Positions 25,197 to 33,637 of a stretch of DNA of 40,742 bases are shown here, one piece after another; within the stretch, counting starts at the first letter, position 1, and every line of letters begins with the position of its first letter. The notes beneath the pieces were generated by a model. It saw only the letters and a program-made list of their open reading frames with translations, was not told where the DNA came from and ran no database searches. Source of the DNA: JBAYJY01 sp041664945 (lineage in GTDB: Bacteria > UBP15 > UBA6099); contig JBAYJY010000018.1 in NCBI GenBank assembly GCA_041664945.1, positions 1-40,742 of the forward strand. Direction: 5' to 3'. The translations under genes were made by a program, and so were the position numbers.

Positions 25197-26923
25197 CTAC
25201 CTGCTTTTCTCCGCGCCTATGTGAATCCGTTGTAAATCTTTCTCTTTCCTCGTATCGTAAACGTACATCCCGTATCCAAGCGCCACGACCGGCTTGCGTT
25301 CCGTCAGCCAGCGGAAACATTCCCTGCTTCTGCGTTGATAGGGGTCGACGCCCATGAGGTGGTTCACGCTCACGGCGATGACCGCGCGAACCGGCTCGCA
25401 CGGAACCCAGCCCGCTTTTATTCCATAAGCCGACGCCGGAACGAGTCCGTAGTTCGAAACCAGCGGCGAGTCTAAATGCTTTTCGTCAACATATTCCTTC
25501 AGGCGAACCAAATTCTGCCCCCAGTCGAGGTTGGACTCGACGAGGTATCTATGCCCGCCGCCGGGGCCGCCCGCTATCTCGTTGAAGTATGCCAGCCCGT
25601 TTCCGAACGTCCAGAATATCGAGCCGCCATACCACACGCACAGGACGACAACCGCAGCCGCCGCTCCCCTGCCCCGCGCCGCTATCCGCACGAACGCGCA
25701 TGCCGACAGCGCTATCAGAAATGGAACGATCGGCAGCAGATAACGCAACCCCATGTCTATTCGCACGAAGAAAGTAAACTCCAAAAGAAAAACCGCAGGC
25801 GCTGCCCAGAGCGCACGCTCCTTGAATGACGCCCCGCGCCGGAACGCCCCGGCAAGCGCCGCGACAGACCCCGCAAGCAGCGGTATCGGCGTTTTCAGTA
25901 ACAGCGCGATCCAGTAATATGACGCCCAGCCCGTCCGCGACAGTTCGCCATTTAAATAATATATAAACGGCGACCTGCTCTTGCTCAGAAACTGCGCATC
26001 GAAAGCGTCAAGATACAGGCGCGGAAAAGGCAGCGGGACACGCCCGATCGCAGTGTCTTTTAATGAATTGAACAATCCGCTCCGCCAGTCGGACGCCGAC
26101 AGCGTCATGCCGACATTCTGAAACCCGTAGCCTGCGTTGAGCGCGAAAACAGCGACCGCCAGCGCGGCGGCGAACCAGCAGGCGTAAGACAGGCGCGAAC
26201 AGCCCGTCACCTTGAATTCGCGCGTGAAAAAGAAAAAAATCAGGAGAACAAAAAGAAGCGGCGGCAGAATCGCGGAAGTGAACTTCGAGAGTAGCGCGAG
26301 CCCTGCGCTCAGGCCGAGCAGAACGGCGTTAAGCGCGCCTGGCGCTTCGAGAAACCGGATGAAGGAATAAAACGAGGCAAAAAAAAACAAGCTGCCAAAA
26401 CGTCGACCGTCACAAGAGGCGCGTGAGCGAGAATTTCAGGGTTGAAACAGAGAAGAAAGACGGAGAGCGCGCCCGCGCGAGCGCCGGTTTTCGAGCCTGC
26501 GACCGATCGCGCAGCCAGGAACACGAACAGCGAGAGCAGAAGCGCGAACAGCGCCGTCGCCATCCGGGGCAAAAAGAAAAGCTGGTGATAGCGCGCGAAA
26601 TTCTTCGCCATGAACAGCCATGAAAACCCGTAAGTGTCCCGCTTTCCCCATTTATCGCTCGTGTAATCCATCGCCGGCTTGGACGGCAGCGCGACGAGCG
26701 CAGTTATCGCACGAAGAGGCGGGCTGCCCGTGTGGTCCAGTTCGAGATCGCCCGTTTGCAGAATCGCGATTCCGGCGGGAAGATGCACATACTCGTCAGC
26801 GGTCACCGAGTTGACGCGCGCAGCATAAATACAGTGCGCTGTGAAAAAAAGCAGGCTCAAAACAATCATCGCCCACTCGGCGCGGGTTGGAGATCTGAAT
26901 GATTCAGAGCTTTTCATAAACAT
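25197..26923 (-). pseudogene. GT39-type (ArnT/PMT-like) membrane glycosyltransferase, frameshifted at a T9 run
   Basis: Two overlapping minus-strand frames together make one family-length protein of about 575 residues. The N-terminal part (ATG at 26923) has a first membrane helix, then ADEYVHLPAG with the catalytic-type D43-E44 pair and DHTGSPPL, typical of the first periplasmic loop of ArnT/PMT enzymes. The frame leaves register at the homopolymer 26379-26387 (nine T on the coding strand). The second frame continues FASFYSFIRFLE through about ten membrane helices and the family segment SNLDWGQNL. One extra T, or a -1 slip, restores the frame. Such enzymes transfer sugars from polyprenyl phosphate to lipids or proteins in the periplasm. 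A sequencing error, RNA polymerase slippage and a genuine null are all possible. Confidence 0.8.
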
Positions 26924-26999
26924 TTGGAATTATACTTAAAACGCGCGAGAAATCATAACACAGCCGCGAAAAATAGGACGGCGCCGGGCGGCGGTTTTC

Positions 27000-27027
27000 T
27001 TGACACCCTAACAAAACCTGTTACAAT
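27000..27027 (+). promoter_or_regulatory. Sigma70 promoter of tRNA-Arg(GCG)
   Basis: A perfect TTGACA (27000-27005), a 16-base spacer and TACAAT (27022-27027) end 32 bases before the tRNA 5' end. Confidence 0.85.
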
Positions 27028-27059
27028 CTTTTAGTCGGTGGAAACGCCGCCATAGAGTC

Positions 27060-27133
27060 GCGCCCGTAGCTCAGCTGGATAGAGCGTTAGATTGCGGATC
27101 TAAAGGCCACAGGTTCAAGTCCTGTCGGGCGCA
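27060..27133 (+). tRNA. tRNA-Arg (anticodon GCG)
   Basis: A 74-nt cloverleaf: acceptor GCGCCCG/CGGGCGC, D stem GCTC/GAGC, anticodon stem TTAGA/TCTAA, loop TTGCGGA (anticodon GCG), T arm ACAGG-TTCAAGT-CCTGT, discriminator A, no encoded CCA. GCG reads CGC and CGU by ordinary G34 wobble. Most bacteria instead use tRNA-Arg(ACG) with inosine made by TadA, so this anticodon is unusual. The acceptor and T arms are the same as in tRNA-Arg(UCU) at 14616. Confidence 0.95.
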
Positions 27134-27144
27134 TCAGCAAACAA

Positions 27145-27335
27145 TCGTCATTGCGAGAAAGCCGTTTTCGAAATTTTGTTAGCCTGCCCCTCTTTATTTA
27201 GGCGGGGGAAACAAACCCGAACGAAGAAACACGTCATTACGAGGAAACTGTATTGAGCTGACGAAGCAATCCCGAGCGAAGAAACGTCATTGCGAGGAAG
27301 CTGTATTGGGCTGACGAAGCAATCCCGATCTCAAT
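27145..27335. repeat. Short tandem CGTCATTGCGAG repeats
   Basis: Two imperfect 53-base units begin at 27232 and 27285. Each reads CGTCATT(A/G)CGAGGAA, then CTGTATTG, then GCTGACGAAGCAATCCCGA. A partial unit (CGTCATTGCGAGAAAG) starts at 27145 and a fragment CCCGAACGAAGAAAC lies near 27217. This matches the widespread intergenic CGTCATTGCGAGG...GAAGCAATCC repeat type. It fills the space between the two tRNA-Arg genes; no gene is present. Confidence 0.75.
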
Positions 27336-27375
27336 TCCAATCTCCAACTCATTATTCACTACCCCATTTCCGGTA

Positions 27376-27404
27376 TTTACCGGCGACGCGATTTGTCCTA
27401 TAAT
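27376..27404 (+). promoter_or_regulatory. Sigma70 promoter of tRNA-Arg(CCU)
   Basis: TTTACC (27376-27381), a 17-base spacer and a perfect TATAAT (27399-27404), ending 20 bases before the tRNA. Confidence 0.75.
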
Positions 27405-27424
27405 CTTTTTTGCTTTGGGCGTCT

Positions 27425-27497
27425 GCCCCTATAGCTCAGATGGATAGAGCGCGGGATTCCTAATCCCGGTGGCCAAGTTCGAGTCTTGGTAGGGGCA
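27425..27497 (+). tRNA. tRNA-Arg (anticodon CCU)
   Basis: A 73-nt cloverleaf: acceptor GCCCCTA/TAGGGGC, D stem GCTC/GAGC, anticodon stem CGGGA/TCCCG, loop TTCCTAA (anticodon CCT, reads AGG), T arm CCAAG-TTCGAGT-CTTGG, discriminator A, no encoded CCA. Its last 35 bases recur at 28307-28341. Confidence 0.95.
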
Positions 27498-27733
27498 TTA
27501 AAAGAAGTAGACAGTAGATAGCAGACAGAATACAGGAAAAAGCGTTAAAGAAGTATATAAAATCCCTTCAAAACAATCAGAATGTCTATTGAGCTTTTTA
27601 TAATCTGCTGATTTTCAAATCAATTATTTTGCCTGTAACAAAGCTGTAACAAAAAGATGAAGGATGGTATATGGAGCGGCGAGTAGTAAATGAGGGCGTG
27701 GGGAGGAAGTTGGAAGTGGGTGAAATGTGTGGG
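27498..27733. other. AT-rich spacer downstream of tRNA-Arg(CCU)
   Basis: No gene is seen here. The first ~45 bases (AGTAGACAGTAGATAGCAGA...) resemble the sequence after the tRNA fragment at 28342-28385, at roughly 70% identity. The rest is AT-rich and then G-rich just before the membrane-protein gene's stop. Confidence 0.5.
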
Positions 27734-28162
27734 TTAAGTTAGAAGCCTAACATAATCGCCACTTGCTATCATCTCATATAAAAACCAACCCATGATGGAT
27801 AATAATATTGTGCTGGCTAACACCCATTTATAATGCCAACCTATTTTTTTCAAGAACACAAAAGATATTGTGGTGGATATAATAGGTATCAAAATATTTA
27901 ACATCGCGAATATACATGCAATTACTGAACTCGGAAATATACCAAAGTCTATAATAAACAATATTGTGAATGAAATGAAGAAAGTGCCAAAGGAGAATAG
28001 TGATGTTATATGTATAGTCTCACTGATATTCGCTTTTTTTCTTTCAGCAATCAAATAAATAAAATAATATGTCAAAACCAAATACAGATAACAGATTATG
28101 TAAACGCTTAACATTATGATTACGTATTCATATTGATTTAAAAAGTTATTGATGTATTCCAA
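27734..28162 (-). CDS. Small membrane protein of unknown function
   Basis: A 142-residue, very hydrophobic protein with four probable transmembrane helices (about 13-37, 50-72, 76-103 and 113-132) separated by a short basic loop (AERKKANIS). No family is recognised. The start is a TTG with AAAAGGA about 11 bases upstream; the first in-frame ATG would remove part of helix one. Its codons are much AT-richer than neighbouring genes. It lies between intact tRNA-Arg(CCU) and a duplicated tRNA 3' end, which suggests horizontally acquired DNA. Confidence 0.6.
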   Translation of the reverse strand: MEYINNFLNQYEYVIIMLSVYIICYLYLVLTYYFIYLIAERKKANISETIHITSLFSFGTFFISFTILFIIDFGIFPSSVIACIFAMLNILIPIISTTISFVFLKKIGWHYKWVLASTILLSIMGWFLYEMIASGDYVRLLT

Positions 28163-28511
28163 TAAAAATAGATTCCTTTTAAATATTACCTATTCTTCCC
28201 TTCTCCATCATATCACATTCTCCCCTCTGTCAACAACTGTCCTCACTGCTTCGGCAATCTCATTACTCGATGATCTGCTCCGTGAACTCTTGCAGTTGAA
28301 ATGTGTATCCCGGTGGCCAGGTTCGTGTCTTGATAGGGGCAAAGTAAGTAACCAGTAGCGAGTAGCGAGAACACAGGGAAATGAATTAAAACGAGAATAC
28401 AGAATCCGGAACACGAATTCAGCGCAAAGAAAAACTCTATAAAACGTCAACGTCTTCCGGTTTCAGGATATAATTAGGGCCGTAGAATAATGAGTAGGAG
28501 CATCTAATTAT
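28163..28511. other. Intergenic region with tRNA fragment and weak promoter
   Basis: No gene is seen. It contains the 35-base tRNA-Arg 3' copy (28307-28341) followed by the degenerate AGTAGCGAGTAGCGAG stretch. A TATAAT at 28469-28474 lies about 38 bases before the epimerase ATG, but no convincing -35 box precedes it. Confidence 0.45.
28307..28341 (+). repeat. Duplicated 3' end of tRNA-Arg(CCU)
   Basis: A 35-base stretch matches 27463-27497 (anticodon-stem 3' half through discriminator of tRNA-Arg(CCU)) at 32 of 35 positions, in the same orientation and 844 bases away. The 5' half of the tRNA is absent. It could be the far attachment site of an integrated element that used the tRNA 3' end, now shrunk to the AT-rich membrane gene. 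Similarity continues weakly for about 40 bases past the tRNA end, so a segmental duplication with later truncation is the alternative. Confidence 0.8.
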
Positions 28512-29498
28512 ATGAAAGCGCTGGTAACAGGCGGCACGGGATTTCTGGGAGCCAATATCGTCAACCACCTCATTCAACAAGGGCACGAAACGCGCGTTCT
28601 GATGCGGAAAACGTCGTCCACAAAGGCGATCGACGACCTTGAGTATGAGAAAGCGTGGGGCGACATCACCGATCCGGCTTCGCTTGCCCCGGCGATGAAT
28701 GGCGTGGACTGGGTTTTCCACGTGGCCGCCTCTGTGAGCATGTGGAAGGGGAATTGGAAACAGTCACACGAAATCAACGTTGGCGGAACCCGTAATATGG
28801 TTGAGGCGGCTCTGAAGGCGGGAGTGAAGCGCTTCGTTCACACAAGCTCCATTTCCTCTCTCGGCGTTCCAAAGGACGGAGAGGTCGGAGACGAATCGCT
28901 CGAATGGAGCCTGCCGTTCGACTTCGCCTACAACCACTCAAAGCGCGAGGGCGAAAAGGAAGTTCAAAAAGGCGTCCGGCAGGGACTGCAGGCGGTCATC
29001 CTCAATCCGGGCATGATCCTCGGAGAACGCGACGTGAATCTGAACGGCGGCAGCATGCTTCTGGACATCCGCGGCGGCAAGATGCCCATCTGCCCGCCGG
29101 GCGGAAACGGAGTCTGCGACGCTGACGCGGTTGCTAAGGCGCACATCGCGGCGGCCGAACGCGGCGCCGTCGGGGAGCGTCACATAGTGGCCGGCATGAA
29201 TGTGACATTCAAGGAATTATTCGAAACAGTGGCCGATGTGGTCGGAGGCAAAGCGCCGTCGCTGTACGCGCCTGCCGGAGTGGCCCACATCGTGGGAAAA
29301 ACATTCGACTTTATTTCGATCTTCACAAATAAGGAGCCGGACATCACATTCGACAAGGCATTCTGGAGTTCCTGCAAGAACTATTACACAAGTAAAAAAG
29401 CGCAGCGCCTTCTCGGTTTCGAAATAGCGCCGATCCGCGCCTCGATCGAGAAATGTTACAACTGGTATCTGAAACAAGGCATTATGAAGCCTCTCTGA
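28512..29498 (+). CDS. NAD(P)-dependent epimerase/dehydratase (extended SDR)
   Basis: A 328-residue Rossmann-fold protein of the dihydroflavonol-reductase/3beta-HSD-like extended SDR group. Evidence: the N-terminal nucleotide-binding TGGTGFLG (6-13), the acidic D51 segment GDITDP, the conserved AAS and EINVGGTRNMVEAA, catalytic Ser in HTSS (110-113), and Y140-x3-K144 (YNHSK). The C-terminal substrate lobe is complete. The ribosome site AGGAG is 10 bases before ATG. Relatives act on sterol-, hopanoid- or sugar-type substrates; nothing here fixes which. The next gene starts about 110 bases downstream on the same strand. Confidence 0.92.
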   Translation: MKALVTGGTGFLGANIVNHLIQQGHETRVLMRKTSSTKAIDDLEYEKAWGDITDPASLAPAMNGVDWVFHVAASVSMWKGNWKQSHEINVGGTRNMVEAALKAGVKRFVHTSSISSLGVPKDGEVGDESLEWSLPFDFAYNHSKREGEKEVQKGVRQGLQAVILNPGMILGERDVNLNGGSMLLDIRGGKMPICPPGGNGVCDADAVAKAHIAAAERGAVGERHIVAGMNVTFKELFETVADVVGGKAPSLYAPAGVAHIVGKTFDFISIFTNKEPDITFDKAFWSSCKNYYTSKKAQRLLGFEIAPIRASIEKCYNWYLKQGIMKPL

Positions 29499-29608
29499 CA
29501 CTGAGATGGCTGTGTTCTTTAGAAGATATGAGATGCAAACAGCATCCTCTTTTGATGAAGGGAAAGACGAGTAGGACAACCGGCGCTTTTCACGGAGGTG
29601 GAATAAGC

Positions 29609-30931
29609 ATGATGGACGAAAAGAAAAAGATCACCCGCAGAAAATTCCTCGCGCAGGCCGCCGCGGCGACCGCCGGAATCGCGGCCACTGGCTCGTTGTC
29701 CACAGTCGCGAGTTGGGCTGCGCCTCTCACATCAAAGCAGAAAATAATTTTCAGGCAGGACCTCATGCCTGATTTGATCATGGCCACGCTGCTGTCCGGC
29801 TTCTCAAAGGAACACAAAGGCCTTTCAGCAACATCTTCCTACGTGAACAGCGACAGAGGCTGGGAATATGACAGAGCGCGCACGGACCGCGCTCCGGAAT
29901 GGTATACCGAAGGCGGAAGCGGCGACGTTTTCCTCGCGCGCGGCCCTGCCCTCGCCCAACTCGCCGACGAAGGAACCATTTGCCCTCTCGACGAATTCAT
30001 TGACTCTTCGTCCGGGCTTTCCCGCGACGACTACCACCGAAGCCGCTACGGCTCCGTCCTCGACTCCGCTACCTACAAAGAAAAACTCTGGGGCATTCCG
30101 ATCTATGGCAACCCCTACGCCCTGTTCTGCAACATCGACCTCTTTTCCGCCGCCGGAATCAAGAATCCGCCGACTACATGGGAAAAAACCGTCGAGATCG
30201 CCCGCCGCTGCACTCGCGATACAAACGGCGACGGCAAACCCGACGTCTTCGGTTATTCGCAATGCTCTTTTCAGTTCCCGCTGGAAATTTTCTCCTCCGG
30301 ACTTAACGTGACAGACCCCGTGACCGGCCTATCCACTTTCGGAAGCGAGGATGCCGTGGACGCGCTCGATATTTACCGCCGGGTTCATGAATACTCGCCC
30401 AACCATGTGAATTTCGAAAAAGGCGACATGGCTATGAAAATCAGCGTCACCTCCAACATGTTCGGGCTTTACAAGCATATTAACTATTTCATCGCTCCGC
30501 TCCCCGCAGGGAAACGCCGCGCCAACACTTACGGCGATTCCGGCGGAATCTATGCGCTTGCAATTTCTGCGCGCGCCACACCCGAATGCAAGGCGGCCGC
30601 CTGGAAACTGATCGAATATCTCACGTCTGAATCGATGTTCTTCAAAATTTCCGCCATTGATAGAGCTTTGCCGCTCCGCAACTCCATCCTCAAAGGCGAG
30701 AGATACTCCGAATACCTGAAGCGATACCCGCTAATAAAAACTTTCGTTGACGAACTCGAATACGCCGTTCCGAAGCCATGCATTCCGCAGTATCGCTTCA
30801 TCGAAGTCGTCATGCGCGAAATCCTTTTGCCCGTTCAGACATCCAAGGACCCGATGGCGCTTACCCGCGCGCAACTGCGCGAGCATCTCCTGAAGCAGGC
30901 CGAGCGCGTTAACGAAAAGCTACGCTCCTGA
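29609..30931 (+). CDS. Tat-exported ABC-type extracellular solute-binding protein (family 1)
   Basis: A 440-residue periplasmic sugar-type binding protein. The twin-arginine signal ITRRKFLAQAAAAT (R10, R11) with a hydrophobic stretch and a cleavage region near SWAAP sends the folded protein out by Tat. The mature body shows cluster-1 SBP hallmarks: GGSGDVFLARGPALAQLADEG, then LWGIPIYGNPYALFCN, then TTWEKTVEIARRCT, a calcium-loop-like DTNGDGKPDVFG, and a C-terminal AWKLIEYLTS. The start at 29609 has GGAGGTGG upstream and begins MMDEKKK; a frame extended to 29453 is artefactual. No ABC permease or ATPase gene lies nearby, so it is an orphan receptor or works with distant components. The ligand is not determinable. 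Confidence 0.9.
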   Translation: MMDEKKKITRRKFLAQAAAATAGIAATGSLSTVASWAAPLTSKQKIIFRQDLMPDLIMATLLSGFSKEHKGLSATSSYVNSDRGWEYDRARTDRAPEWYTEGGSGDVFLARGPALAQLADEGTICPLDEFIDSSSGLSRDDYHRSRYGSVLDSATYKEKLWGIPIYGNPYALFCNIDLFSAAGIKNPPTTWEKTVEIARRCTRDTNGDGKPDVFGYSQCSFQFPLEIFSSGLNVTDPVTGLSTFGSEDAVDALDIYRRVHEYSPNHVNFEKGDMAMKISVTSNMFGLYKHINYFIAPLPAGKRRANTYGDSGGIYALAISARATPECKAAAWKLIEYLTSESMFFKISAIDRALPLRNSILKGERYSEYLKRYPLIKTFVDELEYAVPKPCIPQYRFIEVVMREILLPVQTSKDPMALTRAQLREHLLKQAERVNEKLRS

Positions 30932-31044
30932 CGGTTTCGCTACTGTGAATAATGCGATATAACTGTTGTGCGATCTAATAAATATTCAGTTAGTATAATC
31001 TCTGAAATCATTCCGGGTTTTCAATTCCGTTGTATCGGCCTCAT

Positions 31045-31074
31045 TTGCGCCTTTTGCGGAAAATAGACTATAAT
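31045..31074 (+). promoter_or_regulatory. Putative promoter of the PhnD-like gene
   Basis: TTGCGC (31045-31050), an 18-base spacer and a perfect TATAAT (31069-31074). The inferred leader is very short, only about 15 bases and just long enough for GGAGGAGCGAGC before the ATG. Confidence 0.6.
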
Positions 31075-31096
31075 AACCGCATTCGGAGGAGCGAGC

Positions 31097-32011
31097 ATGA
31101 AGAATAGCTGCGTGATGATGGTTATAGCGATTGCGATTGCGGGGCTGTTGGCGAGTCCGATGGCGGCAGAAGAAAAGAAGGTTTATACATTCGGAATAAG
31201 AAGCGGCGTGAGCAACGAGTTTGACGGCCAGACAAAAACGATACTTAATGATTTATCCGTTTCATTCTCAAAAATATACGGCATCGATATAAAAATAGTA
31301 TGGTTCAATAACGATAAAGATTTTTTCACTGCGGTTGATAGCGGCGCGATAGACTTCTTAAGCGCCTACAAAGGCGAAAATATCATAAAAATATTAAAAG
31401 AAGGACATTATCTGCCTTTCGTCGCTTTTACCCATTTAGGATACGAAAAACAAAAAATGTGTCTTTATGTGAACAAAAACCGTGAAGACAAAAGCTTAGC
31501 TTCGTTAAAAAACGGAAAGTTATTATTGGTTGACTGGCTGGAAGATTACTATAAATTGAGGTCTTTTCTGGATGAAAAGCCTGAAAAATATTTCAATTCT
31601 ATAAAGATATTGCCTAACGGAGTGTCAGCCATATATTCGCTCGCATTAAATGAAGGCGGCGTCGCTTTTATTCTCGACAATACAGTGGCGATTATGAAGC
31701 TGACAAATCCCGGGCCCGTAAAGCAAATTACGGAAATTGCGTGTTCTCCGGCGTTTATGGCGCAGCCTGTGCTGCGTTCAAAAAAAACGCCTAAAGATTT
31801 TTCAGACAAGTTTCAATCATTGTTAATGAATTTTGAAAAGGAAGAAGCGACAAAGAAATATCGTTCTTTAATAAAAATGTATAAAATCAAGATAATTCCT
31901 GTGACGCTGGACCAATATAAGCCTCTTTTGGATCTGTACCAGAAAGCTGAAAATAGTGACTGGAATAAGGATTTTGAATCACTGTCAAAATATGCTAAGA
32001 AGACGAAATAG
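31097..32011 (+). CDS. PhnD-like periplasmic substrate-binding protein
   Basis: A 304-residue exported protein with a signal peptide of about 24 residues ending SPMAA. The fold pattern is that of the PhnD/SsuA-like type II periplasmic binding proteins: VYTFGIRSGVSNEF, the WFNNDKDFFTAVDSGAIDFL motif (family: ...l..gkvDia...), KQKMCLYVNKN, VSAIYSLALNEGGVAFILD and a long helical tail. The family binds phosph(on)ates or other small anions, often with two-component sensors or ABC transporters, but neither is next to it. GGAGGAG sits ideally before ATG. The codons are AT-richer than the neighbours (many AAA, ATA), hinting at separate origin. Confidence 0.75.
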   Translation: MKNSCVMMVIAIAIAGLLASPMAAEEKKVYTFGIRSGVSNEFDGQTKTILNDLSVSFSKIYGIDIKIVWFNNDKDFFTAVDSGAIDFLSAYKGENIIKILKEGHYLPFVAFTHLGYEKQKMCLYVNKNREDKSLASLKNGKLLLVDWLEDYYKLRSFLDEKPEKYFNSIKILPNGVSAIYSLALNEGGVAFILDNTVAIMKLTNPGPVKQITEIACSPAFMAQPVLRSKKTPKDFSDKFQSLLMNFEKEEATKKYRSLIKMYKIKIIPVTLDQYKPLLDLYQKAENSDWNKDFESLSKYAKKTK

Positions 32012-32095
32012 TTATAAGATAAGCAGAGCGTACATATAATTCATCAAATACAATCCTGTTGCGAGTCCGTTCTTCGCGTTTATCGGATAACCATT

Positions 32096-33469
32096 TTAGT
32101 ATTTGATCGGATATCGAGTGAACGCTAAAAAGCCGGCGAAGGCGAAGACACCGCAGACTGGGCCGGCGACTATCATCGCGGTATGATTCGCCGGAGACGG
32201 AGTCCCGAATATCTGGAAAAGAGCGGTGACTACCACCCACCCGCCTCCGCGCGCGAGCTTCGACACGAATCCCTCCATGCCAAAATACATCGCCTCGCGC
32301 CTAACACCCGTCTCCTTCTCGTCCGAATCTATGATGTCGGATATGATGGCGCTGAACAGCACCTGCATCGCGGAAAAAGGAATTCCGAACAGAAAAATCA
32401 TCCCGATATAAAAATAGAGCCCGTAGCTTTTCGGAACGACTCCGATGAATCCCTGCGCGAACGAAATTATTGAAATCAGCAGCAGCGCTCCCGCGAAGAG
32501 CGCCTTCTTTCCGAACTTTTTCTGAAGAAAAAACACGAACGGCGTGGCTATGAGCATCACAGCGATCATGCCTCCAAAGCCGACGATAGAGCCGTACGCT
32601 TCGCTTTTCCCGAAAACGTATTTGCAGATGAAGTTGACGGATGTCTGCAGCGTTTTGAAACCGATCCAGAACGAAGAAATGCTGACCGCGTACAGGATGA
32701 AAAGCGGATTTTTGAGAGACGGAACGAAGCTCTCCCGGAAACTGAGCGTGACGCGGTTTTCTATCGGGCACGGTTTTTCCTTAACGGTCAGCGCTGTGAC
32801 ATAGATGACAAACAGCGAAAACGCGCCGGTGATCAGAGCCATGGCGGAGTATGCATAGTGGCTGTCGCCGGGGCGGCCGGACGCTTTGAAATATGATATG
32901 AGGCCATCCACTATCTGGCCGGCGGCGACAAATGCGATGACTATGCCGAATATCCCGGCGACGGTGTAGAAAGTTCCGAGCTTAACGCGTTCCTCGTTAG
33001 TGCCGCCGAGCGCGGGAATGAGCGAGTTGTATGGCGCGCAGACGTATGTGAAAAAGAAGAGCATGCCGCTGGCGCAAATCGTCGTGTAGACGAAATTGAA
33101 TGAATTGCTTTTGGAAATTGGGAAAAAGAGAAGTATGAAAAAAATGATCATTGGAAACGCGCCGCGACGAATGAACGGTATGCGTTTTCCCCGAGGCCCG
33201 TATGAACAATCGCTCAGGTATCCGATCACGGGGTTGGCGACAGCGTCCACCGTCCGGCCGATCAGACAGGCGATTCCGAGCAGTATCGGGACGGTTATGT
33301 ATTTGTGGTCGATATATAGCATTCCGATGTAATTATCGAAAATGGCGTCAACCGCGAACAGACCGATGTTGGCCATCGCGTATAACGTCATCACGCGCGT
33401 TGTCAATGCAGAAGGTTTAACGGCCTGCGCGGAGCCTTCACTCTGCGCTGCCGAAACATTTGAATCCAC
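32096..33469 (-). CDS. GPH-family MFS sugar:cation symporter
   Basis: A 457-residue, 12-helix transporter of the glycoside-pentoside-hexuronide group (MelB-like fold), which imports sugars with Na+ or H+. Family motifs: DAVANPVIGYLSDCSYGPRG-KR between helices 2 and 3 (cation-site Asp and the DPxIGxLSD signature), APYNSLIPAL, and DIIDSDEKETGVRREAMYFG in the C half. A GTG start (VDSNVS) with GGGGTGAC upstream is used; the hydrophilic N-tail is about 25 residues. A second, more divergent member is at 38740. The sugar is unknown. Confidence 0.9.
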   Translation of the reverse strand: MDSNVSAAQSEGSAQAVKPSALTTRVMTLYAMANIGLFAVDAIFDNYIGMLYIDHKYITVPILLGIACLIGRTVDAVANPVIGYLSDCSYGPRGKRIPFIRRGAFPMIIFFILLFFPISKSNSFNFVYTTICASGMLFFFTYVCAPYNSLIPALGGTNEERVKLGTFYTVAGIFGIVIAFVAAGQIVDGLISYFKASGRPGDSHYAYSAMALITGAFSLFVIYVTALTVKEKPCPIENRVTLSFRESFVPSLKNPLFILYAVSISSFWIGFKTLQTSVNFICKYVFGKSEAYGSIVGFGGMIAVMLIATPFVFFLQKKFGKKALFAGALLLISIISFAQGFIGVVPKSYGLYFYIGMIFLFGIPFSAMQVLFSAIISDIIDSDEKETGVRREAMYFGMEGFVSKLARGGGWVVVTALFQIFGTPSPANHTAMIVAGPVCGVFAFAGFLAFTRYPIKY

Positions 33470-33637
33470 TGTGTCACCCCGCGCCTATTATATTACACTC
33501 CGGAAGGCGCGCAAATGATGTTACGCGATATTCAAAAGCAGAAACTTTCGAGGTTGATTGGGGACAGGCGTGGACGCGCCCTTCCCTATTAATCCTAATT
33601 TAATCCTGATCGTTCCGGGAGACGATTCCAATTATGG
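33470..33637. other. Intergenic, with a GGGGACAGGCG motif
   Basis: No gene. Contains GATTGGGGACAGGCGTGGAC (33554-33573) with the imperfect hairpin GGCGTGGACGC. From memory this resembles REP-like elements seen in other anaerobes, but only one copy lies in the window. Confidence 0.3.

Noticed and set aside
27145..27335. CRISPR array
   Set aside because: Only two to three imperfect units whose spacer parts are themselves repeated, and no cas genes.
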